Below are positions 23,137-35,559 of a stretch of 64,000 bases of DNA, one piece after another. The position numbers and the translations under genes are program-made. Within the stretch, counting starts at the first letter, position 1. Every line of letters starts with the position of its first letter. The stretch covers positions 53,598,520 through 53,662,519 of the forward strand of contig OX578153.1 in NCBI GenBank assembly GCA_951213105.1. Reading direction: 5' to 3'. Source of the DNA: Amaurobius ferox (Eukaryota; Arthropoda; Arachnida; Araneae; Amaurobiidae). The notes under the pieces were generated by a model. It saw only the letters and a program-made list of their open reading frames with translations, was not told where the DNA came from and did no database searches.

Positions 23137-24538
23137 ACCACTAACAGCACACCCGTTATTCGTACGGAGTGTATAATTTAAAGAAACTTAAAGTTCGCAA
23201 TCATGAGCAAATTTTGTTAAAATATTAAATTTATTGCTCCTAAAGAGAAGTTTAAGAATATATGTTCTCACTATGCAAAATTATCTTCACGATCAGATCT
23301 GATGAATAAAACATCCTGCCCCCTTTTGTAAGCAAATTTACAGAAGAAAAAATAGGAATTGAATGAATATATGCAACCCCGTACTAATTATATTGTCGCA
23401 GATCAGAAAATATGCCAATGTGTTAGTAGAAGATTACCCGTATTACAATATGCGTCTCAAAAATATTTGCCAAAATAAAAGAGATGACGTAATAAATTGA
23501 AAACATCAATAATATCCGTACTCTTTATACCAGAAGGTCGTAATTGATTCCAATATATGCCAATATATATCAAAACATATGTCAATATACCTGTACTACT
23601 TATATTCTCGTAGATTAAAAGATATACACGTGTATTTGTAGAAGATTCGTACAGCATACAATATATGAGTTTAAACAATTTTTGTCATAATAAAATAATT
23701 GCATAATAACTTGAAAATATCAATAATCCTTGAATCAATAATCCCCGAAAATATAAATAATAATAATTTTTAAACCTGAAGACCGTAATTGATATTATCC
23801 AGTCAAAAATGCTATAAGAAAAATCAAATCGTTCTTTTCTAAAATATATTTTTATATCCATTTATTTATTATTCAAATCGAAAAAATAATTATTAAAATT
23901 AACAGACAGATTTAATTTAATTGCGTTTCTGAGTAACATGATATAAGATAGAATCTTATAACATGTTAAATATGTCATGTCTTATAACATAAACTGCGAA
24001 ATTAAATAACGATTTTGATTTCTCTATACTTCTCATTGTTCCGTAAAAGCTTGTTTTAAATAAACCATGAACCATGGAGATAGATTTCCCCTTTAAATCA
24101 TGTTTCAAACAATTCATGTTTTCAGAAAGTGACTAATTAACGCAAAAAATCTCCCATCAAACTCAGAGATTAAATTTTAATTCACTTTCAAACGATTTTC
24201 AAGCTTTTCGTTTGGATAAACCACGGAGTTAGGGAGTAGAACTCCTAGGAAAAAGTTCCGTTTTTCATTAATATCTCGACAACCCCAGGTCTTAGAAACT
24301 CGAAACTTGGACAAAATTTATGGGGGGATATTTCAAGGCTATTCACCAAATTTCATTAAATTCGGTTCAGCCGTTTTTCCGTGATGATGAGACAAACGAA
24401 AATTTCGTTTTTTACTAATATCTCGAGAACCACTGGTCGTAGAAACTCAAAACACGGATATAATTTTAAGTGGGGCTATTTCTGGGCTACCCACAAAATT
24501 TCATCAAATTCGGTTCAGCCGTTCTCCCGTGATGGTGT

Positions 24539-24592
<54 letters not shown>

Positions 24593-24620
24593 TTTTCATT
24601 TTTATTTATATAGATTAAAT
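23137..24620 (+). repeat. Interspersed repeat family E, copy 2
   Basis: It starts 'actaacagcacacccgttat' and 'tcgtacggagt', in direct orientation about 1955 bp after copy 1. Towards the 3' end it contains two copies of a block 'tttcatcaaattcggttcag' + 'ccgtt..tcccgtgatg' (24350-24385, 24498-24540). The (ACAG)n run follows, ending 'attttcatttttatttatat' + 'agatt'. Confidence 0.55.
24541..24592. repeat. (ACAG)n microsatellite
   Basis: About twelve uninterrupted units. ORFs across it on both strands are repeat artefacts. Confidence 0.95.
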
Positions 24621-26300
24621 TGACTACTTTCTTGTGAAATTTAGAGTCAATCAAAGCAGTACTTTTTGAGTTAAGTCGGATTTTTGCCGAGTGCTTAACT
24701 TTTGGAGGATAGTGTACATACAAGATGTTCTTTTCCAACTAATTCTGTTTCCTGTCACGTCCTTCATAATAAATTGTCCGCCGATCGTTGCCGAGAGAAG
24801 AAGTAATTGGGAATTCATTGAAGGCAGAAATGCTTGGTTGTTAACGAGAATCGCTCGTGGAATGCATGATGAAGAGTTCACTTACATTGCGACTATTTTA
24901 AGGAAGACATTTTTAAAGTACTCAAGTGAAATTTTTATTCTTAGAGATGGAAAAGTATCCGCTTTTTAAACTGATAAAGAGTATTTCAATGCATTACATG
25001 TTTGAAAAAGTATGATGTGGTTAAAACATAACTTTCCCTACAAATTGACTTATTTCAATACAGTGGGGGAAATATATAAAGACCTGTCTCGATCGGGATT
25101 CGGATCACAGATCTTAGAATTGCTTAGACGCTTTGTTCATTAAGACACTGGGACAAAATTCTGAAATGTTAAGCAGACAGTGAAATTTACTAACAAAACA
25201 AATTTGATCTTCTTGATGACACTAAAAACGTTTATGTTGTTATCGATTCAAATAAGTGTACCTTATTTTACTTAATTCGTTCATTTCCAGAGATTTCGCG
25301 CTACTCGTAGAAAAATGAAATTCACAATATCTCGAGACTGGGTCGTGATAACTGCTGTAAAACGATGTCAATTTATTTCTTGTTACAAGTACCTACAAAA
25401 TATTTTCTGATTGAATAATAGTAAACATACATGGGTTTTGTATGATTTATTTTTATTTATATAAGATGAAACATGCAATGTCTTGAGAAAGGCACGTAAA
25501 ATAATTTTGTAAACTGTCTTACTCCTTTGAGAATAAAAAACACACATTAAATCTTTTTTGCAACAAATTTAAAAATATTTATATTTTTGCAATTTTGGAG
25601 GGTTTCGAAAATAAAACGAAGTTTGACAAATTGAAAGCCTTTCTTTTGTTCGAACATCTTATTAAGCGATAGGCCTATTAATGAAAAAAAATCCTGAAGG
25701 AACTGCAACACTTTCATATTGATAAGGTTTTTTACTAAAGATTCTAGGTTCTTTACAATTGTATTTGATTAACCATACAGGATATAAACTGATAATCACT
25801 GTAACCTGTCAAATACCAGGTTTTCATCAAATATCCTATTATAAATATCCTATTATATCCAGGTTTTCATCAAATATCCTTCTATAGCAGCAGTTTTCAA
25901 TTGATGAGTGTTACGATGAAAAGGATGCTATTTTGTATAAAAGTAGAGAAAAAGAACAGTTCAAACGGTGCTCATGCTCTATAATCTGAAGGAATTCACT
26001 GTAAGATTATTCATTTTAATTGACCCTTATAGATTTTTGATTACATGTACGGAGATTTGCGGTTTGAATCCTGGTTAGGAAATGAGTCCCTTACGGTCCT
26101 TTTCCTGCAAATAGTTTAAATTGTCGTTATAATTTTCAATGCGTAATACCGGCTTAAGTAGTAATATTATTTTAATAAATACTTAAAAGGAGTTTTCACA
26201 CTTTAAGCAAATTGTGATGTCTACTCGTAAAAAAGAGGATGCTGTCATTGCTGCATCTTGAAATATGATGTGTACATCACGTGACAGCACTGCAGCCAGA
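24621..26300. other. Intergenic sequence with a relic repeat
   Basis: Positions 24745-24880 are a diverged relative of the 130-bp unit at 9.0-9.3 kb. The ORF at 24691-24969 lies over it but in a non-conserved frame. A duplicated 'caggttttcatcaaatatcc' is at 25818 and 25860. Nothing else is recognised. Confidence 0.4.
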
Positions 26301-26800
26301 AATTAAGACGTGTGGAACCCAATTCGGTCACTCGCAGAGGCAGCTACTCCCGTTATGTTTTGCAGTTACTGTTGCTTTCATGCTTAACAACCTGTTCAAC
26401 AAAGGAAACGCCGAGAGGAATAGCAAGAAAATTTAATATGGGACCCAATTTGCAATCCGAAGTAACTTTGGAAACATCCCCGCTAGGTAGATTCTATGAC
26501 TCTAAACTTTGCCATGGAGTCGCCTAATCTCAATTTCCTTTTAAACAATTTGAACAAGGCGGTATGACTGATTCATGGACGACGAAAGGGGAGGGCAAAG
26601 GAGGGGTACTTGCCCCCTCCTGGATATTCAAGGTCACAAGGGCAGAAATCAAGATAATTGTGCTTGAATGTCCAATTCTTGAGTTTTGCTCCCCTGGAAA
26701 ATATTCTATGTACTCCCATGGACTGATTATAGGTCATCGCAGAGATTTGCAACATAGCAAGTTAACATTTGCTACCATTGCAGATATTGGCTAATTCAGA
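26301..26800. other. Mixed-composition stretch with two unassigned ORFs
   Basis: Plus-strand ORFs 26312-26527 (no ATG at its start; contains a hydrophobic LQLLLLSCLTT run) and 26564-26794, and minus-strand 26573-26755. I recognise none of them. Composition is richer in G+C than the surroundings, compatible with a fragment of an old element. Confidence 0.3.
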
Positions 26801-27261
26801 TTGAGGAATAAGCAATAAACGTAATACCAGTGCATGGATGCTGCTATCTAAATGCAAAGACAATTCTGTCATAGCAATTCCACAGACAAATTCTATATGT
26901 TATCTCCGGAAAAATATGAATAAAAGCGTACCCTGAATTGAGACGCTTCGACTTACGACACTTCACACTTTCTACACTTTACAATTATCATCATATACGG
27001 ACATAGGATCTTTGCTTTACGACATCACCTAAACGGTATGACTCTTTAAATCACATCGGTCCTCCACCTGATTTCGTTGTCGTTAATTCATTTACAAATT
27101 CATTTAGTTTACTGGGGCCCAGGGCATCATTCCTCCAGGGTCCTCCTCCACCTCTCGAGATATCTAAAATAAATGAAAATATTTTTTCAACAACATAACT
27201 GTTCAAATTGATCCATGATTTCCAGAAGGTTGAGCAACCCTTATATTTACGGACATCATTG
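26801..27261. other. Intergenic, nothing recognised
   Basis: No ORF or repeat that I can support. Confidence 0.5.
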
Positions 27262-28497
27262 AAAATAACGGATTCTTATACACAGATACTCAAAAAGTAT
27301 AAATCCATCACAATCTGATAATAGTACATAGATGCTCAGAATGTGTAAATCCATCAGAATCTGATAATCCTATTTTCGACCCTAATACAATTTCTTTTAA
27401 CGTATACTATGTACTTTGGGAAGTAAAATGCTTAAAATATAACGTTATTTTATTCTATTATATTATTTTGTTGTTATTTTATTCTATTATATTTTTCGTA
27501 TACATAGGTGCTTAGAACGTGCAAACCCATCAAAATCTGATAATCGTGCTTTCGGCTACAATACAATAATTTCTTTTAACATATACTATGTACTGTTGGG
27601 AAAGTAAATGGCCTAAAATATAACGCCATTTTATTCTATTATATTCTTTTGTTGTAGACCTCTATATATATATTTTGTTGTTATTTTATTCTATTATATT
27701 CTTCGTATACATAGGTGCTTAGAACGTGCAAACCCATCAAAATCTGATAATCGTGCTTTCGGCCACAATACAATAATTTATTTTAACATATACTATGTAT
27801 TGTTGGGAAAGTAAATGGCCTAAAATATAACGCCATTTTATTCTATTATATTCTTTTGTTGTAGACCTCTATATATATATTTTGTTGTTATTTTATTATA
27901 TTATATTCTTCGTATACATAGGTGCTTAGAACGTGCAAACCCATCAAAATCTGATAATCGTGCTTTCGGCCACAATACAATAATTTCTTTTAACATATAC
28001 TATGTACTGTTGGGAAAGTAAATGGCCTAAAATATAACGCCATTTTATTCTATTATATTATTTTGTTGTAGACCTCTATATATATATTTTGTTGTTATTT
28101 TATTCTATTATATTCTTCGTATACATAGGTGTTTAGAACGTACAAACCCATCAAAATCTGATAATCGTGCTTTCGGCCACAATACAATAATTTATTTTAA
28201 CATATACTATGTATTGTTGGGAAAGTAAATGGCCTAAAATATAACGCCATTTTATTCTATTATATTCTTTTATTGTAGACCTCTCTATATATATTTTGTT
28301 GTTATTTTATTCTATTATATTCTTCGTATACATAGGTGCTTAGAACGTGCAAACCCATCAAAATCTGATAATCGTGCTTTCGGCCACAATACAATAATTT
28401 ATTTTGACATATACTATGTATTGTTCGGAAAGTAAATGGCCTAAAATATAAAGCCATTTTATTCTATTATATTCTTTTGTTATAGACCTCTATATTT
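27262..28497. repeat. 207-bp satellite-like tandem array
   Basis: The landmark 'ataggtgcttagaacgtgc' recurs at 27504, 27711, 27918, 28125 and 28332, exactly 207 bp apart. Each unit holds 'aaacccatcaaaatctgata', 'gtgctttcggccacaataca', 'ttgttgggaaagtaaatggc' and a TATATATA run. Diverged partial units (about 27262-27445) lead in, and the array ends in 'tatagacctctatatt'. No coding frame. Confidence 0.95.
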
Positions 28498-28919
28498 AAC
28501 TTTGTATTGCATTAAAAACATTCCTCCGAAACATTTATTTAGACAATGAGGTGAAACACGGCAGGCTCGTTTTCGAGGAGAAAATTTCTCTAAGAAAGTC
28601 TCAAAATAGAATCAAAGTAAATATTTTTCATTCGTTTTGGAGCTGCAGAAATATCGAACGGTTTATTTAAAAATAAATATGTATCAACCGCCTTTCAAAA
28701 AATCAAATATTTATCTAAGTGTTTATTAAAAGACAGTATGTGCAAAAAAAAAAATCACAAAAATCTTAACGACGTTGAAAATGAAAATGAAATTTGTTAT
28801 AATGTTAATTTATCCATTGAAATTGTTGTGTGACGAACCCGTCACTTTTTCGAGCCTATTTTCAGCCATTTTCAGGACAGTTTCAGAGTTCATACACCTT
28901 AAGACCGCCTGCATTGCAG
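28498..28919. other. AT-rich sequence, nothing recognised
   Basis: The ORF at 28775-28987 is short and without recognisable motif. Confidence 0.45.
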
Positions 28920-29280
28920 TTTTTGGAAAACAAGGCTATAAAACTCTGTCATCACAGTCTGATTTCGGAGAAATGCACCCAATTTGAGCCGTCATCAGAG
29001 AAGGGAGAACTAATCCCAGAGGGGAACGTTAGGTGGTCTATGATATGCGGAGCTTGGAAAAAGACATTCCAGAGCTTTGTCAGGGTGGTCCTCAGATTTT
29101 GGACCAGAATATATACACGAAAGGGACGCTTTTCGAGAGAGGCGAGACAATTTTCGTAGAGACAGGTCGCACGTTTGGGTGCTCCTGATGCACAGGTTCT
29201 CGCCCTCACCAGAATGTTATTCTGTAACTTGTTGATATTCCTCGTCATGCTATAATAAAAGCTTATTTCTTTATCAACGA
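28920..29280 (+). other. GC-richer stretch, possible LTR or element remnant
   Basis: Less AT-rich than the flanks, with overlapping short ORFs on both strands (28830-29159, 28952-29248). It ends in 'tgctataataaaagcttatt', which resembles a polyadenylation signal region. No terminal repeats were found, so the identity is open. Confidence 0.3.
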
Positions 29281-30584
29281 TGCCTGTTTTATCCAGACTT
29301 GGAGAAAGTCATTATTTTCATGATCTTATCACTGATTCGAACTCACGAATTCAGAAGGGAACGGCTACTTGCATTTAGGTCGACACATTTCACTTTATGT
29401 GCGCTGACCGGGCTAACGCTACTGAATCAACAACCATGCAGAGGCATAGTATCCAGCAGCAGAGAATGGTAAATTCATTACAAAATGATGGCAAGCGGCT
29501 GGATTTATCACAAAATAGTATCCAGCGACGGCATACATTACATATTGTATCAAGGGAAATAACATTATCAATAATAATGAAATAAGTACAAATAAATCTA
29601 CGGCTCAGAATAATACGAAGGTGGTAAATAGTGATATGCATAAACATTATATCGATAATGATGCTGAGAAATATGAGAAATTAATTAAAAAAGAATGACT
29701 CGCGTAATCAGCAATTGAATATAAATGGTAAGTGGACAGTAATACACGTGGCAAATAAATCTGAACAAACTGTTAAGAGCAACAATGAGGAAAGCGAAAC
29801 AAAAACTAAAATGATTGATTCGCGTTCTAAAACAGTTAAAAATTATGATGACAATACTATGCAAAATATTGAGCTCAGATATGTAGAAAAAAAATATTAT
29901 GGTATCAAATGATGACACTTAGGTGTTTGTCACGTTCTCGCGCAGGCTCATTTTGCAACCCAGTCAATTATCCGTTAAAGAAATTGAGTCTATCTCAGAA
30001 TTTCCAGAATAATCAGATATTCACAAACGTGAATTCCTCTTGAGAGCAAAACAATACCTACCTGTTGTAGATGGCATACGTATTGTAGGATCCTTTGCTG
30101 GAATCATCTGGGCCAGGGTCATCTTTTGGGATTTTCCTTCTCTTTTACGCTCATCATCAACTTTTTACTCACGGGAAACCACTTTAGTTTATCAACTTTT
30201 CATCGAAATATTTCTAATTTTCATTTCTTATACGAAAACTTGACTTGATATGGTGGCTCCCACTTGGGTCTCTATTGACTGGTGTTATAGTGAAAGGAAG
30301 GTGTTACTGGCCGGCGATACACTGGGCGCAACACCCTGATGTCCTAAGAACCACATGACCTTACGATGTGTGTGGGAATTATTTATTACCTCCCACATAA
30401 ATTTATTTGAATTAAATACCAACCATTGGCTGTCGCCTGACTACGTTCATGGCATGACACATGCAAAGTTCCTTGCCAACTTCTGGTACTTTTTGTTTCA
30501 TGTCATAAATTTCTTCATAGGCTACAGTCATTCACTATGCAAATACAAAGAACACTCCTTCCGTTACAGGTAACATAGAACAAA
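29281..30584 (+). other. Decayed, weakly coding-like stretch
   Basis: Plus-strand ORFs 29397-29585, 29715-29912 and 30040-30243 are separated by stops. They are rich in N, K, Q and S and do not show a retrotransposon protease, reverse transcriptase or zinc knuckle. It may be a broken element ORF or chance. I cannot assign it. Confidence 0.25.
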
Positions 30585-30780
30585 ATTTAACATAATCATG
30601 CAGAAAAGAGTTATTCACGGCTCAATGATCACGAAACTTAATAGTTTCAATCATTGTAGTGAAAAATAACCGTGATATAAATTATGTGTTCGTGACGCCA
30701 CTATCTCCCCTCGCGGGAGTTACCACCATTTTAAATGAAGGCTAACAAAAAATCCCAATCCACTTAAAAATAGATTCTAG
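30585..30780 (+). repeat. Family H-C repeat, copy 3 (fragment)
   Basis: Aligns with 11310-11460: 'gttattcacggctcaatgat' + 'cac', 'caatcattgtagtgaaaaat', 'gtgttcgtgac', followed by a C-rich 'ctcccctcgcgggag'. The stem-loop of the family is retained. Confidence 0.6.
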
Positions 30781-31187
30781 TATGAGAAAGTTGAGTGGAT
30801 CCACACTTTAGATGATCGTTTTCCACATATATGTCTAGAGCGGATTTAATGGTAGACGTAATTTTTCATTCTAATTTTGAGCTTTATGGCGTCTTTATCT
30901 TGTTTCTCAAAAAAGTTTGTGTCAATTTTAATATAATGAAAAGCGTCCGAAAAATTTCTGGTAGTTAAACTCTAATAAAGTGAATCAATGCTATGTCAGG
31001 CCCTGTGCATAAGTGTATAAACATAAAAGTTTCACCCTAAACAATCGTTACATATTAAGCGGAAATTTTGTTTCTGCAAGTAAACAAAATATTGAATCAT
31101 TTCTTGCACTGACGCAATTTTGAATGAATAACAACGGTTGCTCACGCTCCTAACGGCAGAAGAGTTTAATGCGCACCAACACATACA
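30781..31187. other. AT-rich sequence, nothing recognised
   Basis: No supported ORF or repeat. Confidence 0.5.
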
Positions 31188-31202
31188 TTTTATAAGTCGA
31201 AA

Positions 31203-31254
31203 ACCCAGACCACCCGACTCGACCTAGGGGACGAGCAGCAATTTGAGTGGCCCG
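31203..31254 (-). mobile_element. 5'-truncated SINE tail fragment
   Basis: About 50 bp whose reverse complement ends 'gggtggtctgggttttcg', i.e. the terminal part of the SINE family. It is bracketed by ATACATTTTATAAGT (31186-31200) and ATACATTTTATAAG (from 31260), which looks like a target duplication. The right copy is the start of the 34-bp array. Confidence 0.6.
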
Positions 31255-31261
31255 GAACAAT

Positions 31262-31703
31262 ACATTTTATAAGTGTACAAGTTTACCTGTTCCATACATT
31301 TTATAAGTGTACAAGTTTACCTGTTCCATACATTTTATAAGTGTACAAGTTTACCTGTTCCATACATTTTATAAGTGTACAAGTTTACCTGTTCCATATA
31401 TTTTATAAGTGTACAAGTTTACCTGTTCCATACATTTTATAAGTGTACAAGTTTACCTGTTCCATATATTTTATAAGTGTACAAGTTTACCTGTTCCATA
31501 CATTTTATAAGTGTACAAGTTTACCTGTTCCATACATTTTATAAGTGTACAAGTTTACCTGTTCCATATATTTTATAAGTGTACAAGTTTACCTGTTCCA
31601 TACATTTTATAAGTGTACAAGTTTACCTGTTCCATATATTTTATAAGTGTACAAGTTTACCTGTTCCATACATTTTATAAGTGTACAAGTTTACCTGTTC
31701 CAA
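31262..31703. repeat. 34-bp minisatellite, 13 units
   Basis: The unit is ACATTTTATAAGTGTACAAG then TTTACCTGTTCCAT. Unit starts are at 31262 + 34n. The units are identical except for position 2, C or T. The C/T order is CCCCTCTCCTCTC, so units 4-8 and 9-13 are the same five-unit pattern. Confidence 0.97.
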
Positions 31704-32152
31704 TACAACTGAAGCGAGTTTCATCGGCATAATATTAAAATTTGATGTAATCAGTGTAATTTATAGAAATTTTCAGAAATCATAGAAATAGAAGTATTTG
31801 TAGAATTATTAATATTTATGCATTTATAGCAATTCTGTTATATTTTCAGAAAAGCAATATCCGGATAACCCCCAAAACCCGATTAAGCGAGATTTATATT
31901 TGGCAACCAAATTTCTATTATCATGAATCAAAATTTCGATTACCGCGATATTTAGCTTAAGCCTAAGCTTATTGGTCTAAAATTGCGGATGTAGTTTACA
32001 TTAATAGAGGGGAGACATATTTTTAATATTCATGCTTCACTCATAATATATATGTGTGTATACTGTGTTTTACATTAAAACATTTCCACAAACGTACAGC
32101 AAGTTAATATTCAGTTCAGAAATTCACAGATTTAGAAAAATTTTCACATTTT
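31704..32152. other. AT-rich sequence, nothing recognised
   Basis: No supported ORF or repeat. Confidence 0.5.
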
Positions 32153-32278
32153 TACTTTCCTTATATACGTAATGTATAAGGAAAGTATTGTGACGGGGTC
32201 GAAAATTCGAATTCGAGTTTTCGACGGGAGAGCACGTTTCAAGCATCCCTGATCAAGAATCAAACATTTTTGAAGTGA

Positions 32279-32316
<38 letters not shown>

Positions 32317-32318
32317 TA

Positions 32319-32356
<38 letters not shown>

Positions 32357-33115
32357 TGAGATTGTAGGGATGATAACTGACGAACGAATGAACCGATTTG
32401 AACGAAATTTGGTACAAAAATCCCAATCCATACACACTGGAGGCCTGTTGTTTTTATACGCAATCGAATGCTCAGAACTCCCCTAAATTATCGAATGAAA
32501 TTTTGAAAAAATCGTCAAAAAATCAAAACTGCTAATAAAGTTACACAAATAGACATTTCTTATGTAATTTTTCATTAGAAAACGATTGGCATAAATTTCA
32601 GAACGCTAACATGAACCGTTCCTAAGGTATTGCACATTTTTCAAAAAATTTATCAAAAAGTTATATAAAATAAAAAATAAAAATATTTCCTATTGAGAAA
32701 CATGTTCACTTTTCATATGTAATACGATGCGATAAATTTGGTGACATCATTCTCCTGGATCTAGCTCATTCCATTCATGAAAAAAGATACTTTGAGTTAT
32801 ACTTTTGTATTTGAACGCCAATAGTCATTTATATGCTTATAAGAATAACTTATTTCTCCGTCCATAACGCTTGGCGAGATTTTGGCAACGAATTTGGCGG
32901 AATGTCGCTAACTTGGCGATATTTTTAATTGCTGCCAAATTAACAAAAATCTCGCCAAATTGATAAAAATGACCCTAAAACAATGAAAATGAAGAAAATT
33001 CAATATCATGGAAAGAATATAAGTATCTAACAGGAATATGTTTTTTTAACTGTAAAAGTAGTAAATTCATTGTATTATATAAGGAAAGTCATGTGTTGCC
33101 CACATCAGATTTTTT
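32153..33115 (+). repeat. Family H-A repeat, copy 2
   Basis: Complete copy: 5' hairpin TACTTTCCTTATATACGTAA ... GTATAAGGAAAGT, then GTCGAAAATTCGAATTCGAG + TTTTCGAC stem, a long (TG)n (32281-32354), the 'gaacgaatgaaccgatttga' block, the TTGGCGA module (32870-32955) and the 3' end TTATATAAGGAAAGTCATGT + GTTGCCCACATCAGATTTTT. Five ORFs over the (TG)n are artefacts. Confidence 0.95.
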
Positions 33116-33267
33116 ATATTTCGATGCAATATATACGCGGACTTGCATCCCCCACTGTTATATTAATACACCACTCATTACGAGATTGCGCGTATTATAG
33201 TTAAATTGCTCGTTTATTATATTTGTTTGTGTTAAAGTTATTGAGGAAGTTTTTGTTCAAGATTTTT

Positions 33268-33400
33268 GCTTAGAATGCTGTTGTTGTTGAAACCCAGACC
33301 GTCCGACCTACCAGAAAGGTGTAAGGTAACTGTTTGGACGGTCGGGAAGTGCCACTCAATTTAGACCGGAACCCAGTGGGGGAGTAGCTTAGAATGCTGT
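33268..33400 (-). mobile_element. 5'-truncated SINE with 14-bp target duplication
   Basis: Only the 3' third of the CAA-tail SINE (33282-33386), minus strand, tail towards the left. Duplication GCTTAGAATGCTGT at 33268-33281 and 33387-33400. A 5' truncation with intact duplication is the signature of incomplete target-primed reverse transcription. Confidence 0.94.
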
Positions 33401-33404
33401 AACT

Positions 33405-33930
33405 TTTCTTTGAATCTACTGTAGAACTTTTCCTTTAGATTTCTTTATGGAAAATTTCTAAAAGGAGCTTTATAAAAATTTCTTTACTGAAAATGAAAAG
33501 TTCGAAAAGTGCTATTTGAGAACTTAAACATCGGAAGAACAATTTTCGAAAAAAAAAATTTCCTGAAAGGGAAAAGTTCGAAATAGCGCTTTTGAAAATG
33601 CCTTTACTAGAAAGAAAAATTTCGGAAGAATGCTTTTTGAAGGAAAAGATTGGAAAAGCAAATTTTTGAAAATTTCCTTACTGAATATGAAAAATCCCGA
33701 AAAGTTCGGAAAAACGCATTTTGAAAATTTCTTTACTAAACAGAAAAATTTCGGAAGAATGCTTTTTGAAGGAAAGGTTTGGAAAAGCGATTTTTAAAAA
33801 TTTCCTTACTGAATATGAAAAACCCTAAAAAGTTCGGGAAAACGCTTTTAAAAAATTTCTTCACTGAAAACGGAAAGTTCAGGTGTTTTCTTTTAGGAAA
33901 TAAAAAGATTTTCGGGACGACAGAATTTTT
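33405..33930. repeat. Degenerate tandem repeat
   Basis: Imperfect units combining 'gaaaatttctttactgaaaa', 'gaaaagttcg(g)aaaa' and 'cgctttttgaa'. The clearest pair is 33597-33720 and 33725-33850 (about 125 bp apart). A run of A's follows at 33933-33949. Confidence 0.65.
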
Positions 33931-33949
33931 ATAAAAAAAAAAAAAAAAA

Positions 33950-34424
33950 TTCTAGCATCAGAAACACAGGCATGCGCATTTTACACACAGGGGACATTTT
34001 GCTAGATGCATGGCTCACCATAAATCGAACGTTTTACCTTCCATCCTCCATATTTATAGGATTCAGAGTTAAATCAGAAGAGAGCATTATTTACTCAAAC
34101 ATGTTCATATTTAGTTCTAAATCCACGTAAAATTTTAGCTTTCAATAAAAGTAGGTACTGTCGACATGACAGAAACGAACGGTCGTCAAAATAATCCTAT
34201 TCGGTCTAATTCGAGATGAAAGATTTAACCAAAGAAAGTTTTTCCTTTGAGTGTTTAATGTAACAAAAAAAACTCTGCTTCTTACAGGACAACTGGACGT
34301 CTGTGTCCTACAGGATAGTAGGGTACGTATTTTTTACAACCTATTATATAAAGAGAAAAATTTTCAATATGCACTTATAGTATATATTCTGAACAACGTG
34401 ATGGATTCTTGACGGGTTTTTTAT
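33950..34424. other. Intergenic, nothing recognised
   Basis: A short direct repeat 'acagga..ctg..cgtctgtgtcctacaggat' lies at 34285-34318. No gene. Confidence 0.45.
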
Positions 34425-35340
34425 TACTTTCCTTATATACATAATGTTTAAGGAAAGTATTGTGACGGGGTCGAAAATTCGAATTCGAGTTTTCGACGGG
34501 AGAGCACGTTTCAAGCATCCCTGATCGCGAACCGAACATTTTTGAGGTAATGTCTGTGTGTGTGTGTGTCAGTGAGTTTATAGAGATGATATCTAACAAA
34601 CGAATGGAGCGATTCGAATGTAATTTGGTACAAAAATCACAGTCCATGAATACTGGAAGCCTATTGTTTCTATACGTAATCGAATGTTCAGAACCCCCCT
34701 AAATTTTCGAATAAAATTTTGAAAAAATCGTCAAAAAATTAAAATCACTAATAAAGTTACGCAAATAGACATTTCTTATGTAATTTTTCATTAGAAAACG
34801 ATTGACATAAATTTTAGGACGCTAACGTGAACCGTTCTTGAGATATTGCACATTTTTCAAAAAAATTATCAAAAAGTCATATAAAATGAAAAACAAAATA
34901 TTTTCTATTGAGAAACATGTTCACTTTTCATATGTAATACCACGCGATAAATTGGGTAACATCATTCTCGTTTATCTAGCTCGTTCCATTCATGAAAAAA
35001 TATATTTTGAGTAATACTTTTGCATTTGAACGCCAATTGCCATTTATCTGCTGTAAGAACAACTTATTTCTTCGTCCACAACGCTTGGCGAGATTTTGGC
35101 GACGAATTTGGCGGAAAGTCGCCAACTTGGCGACTTTTTGAAATGTTGCCAGATTAACGAAAAGTCTTGCCAAATGGATAAAAATGACGCTAAATCAATG
35201 AAAATGACGACTAATTGTCGAAAATTCAATATCTTGGAAAGAATATCTACTATAAGAGAAATCTATTTTTTAACCCCTGTAAAAGTAGTAAATTCCTACA
35301 TTATATAAGGAAAGTCATGTGTTGCCCACATCAGATTTTT
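34425..35340 (+). repeat. Family H-A repeat, copy 3
   Basis: Complete copy with 5' hairpin, short (TG)n (34553-34569), TTGGCGA module (35080-35165) and 3' end ...CACATCAGATTTTT. The next copy starts immediately. Confidence 0.95.
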
Positions 35341-35518
35341 TTCCTTATATACACAGTATAATGTATAAGGAAAGTATTGTTACGGGGGTCGAAAATTCGA
35401 ATTCGAAGTTTCGACGGGAGAGCACGTTTCAAGCATCCTTGATCACGAATCGAACATTTTTTGGTGATGTCTGTCTGTGTGTGTGTGTGAGAAAGTATGT
35501 GTGTGTGTGTGTATGAGA

Positions 35519-35559
<41 letters not shown>

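Noticed and set aside
26312..26527. Small secreted protein with a hydrophobic N-terminal run
   Set aside because: The ORF starts at GTG rather than ATG, the hydrophobic run is short, and no splice or family evidence supports it.
29397..29912. Retroelement gag-like gene
   Set aside because: Composition is suggestive, but no zinc knuckle, protease or reverse transcriptase motif was found and stops break all frames.
31262..31703. Regular 34-bp repeats that could look like a CRISPR array
   Set aside because: The units are contiguous with no unique spacers, and the context is eukaryotic. It is a minisatellite.
32144..32486. ORFs rich in TH or CV dipeptides on both strands
   Set aside because: They are translations of the (TG)n run in H-A copy 2. 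The same artefact occurs at 35.5, 52.4 and 12.3 kb.
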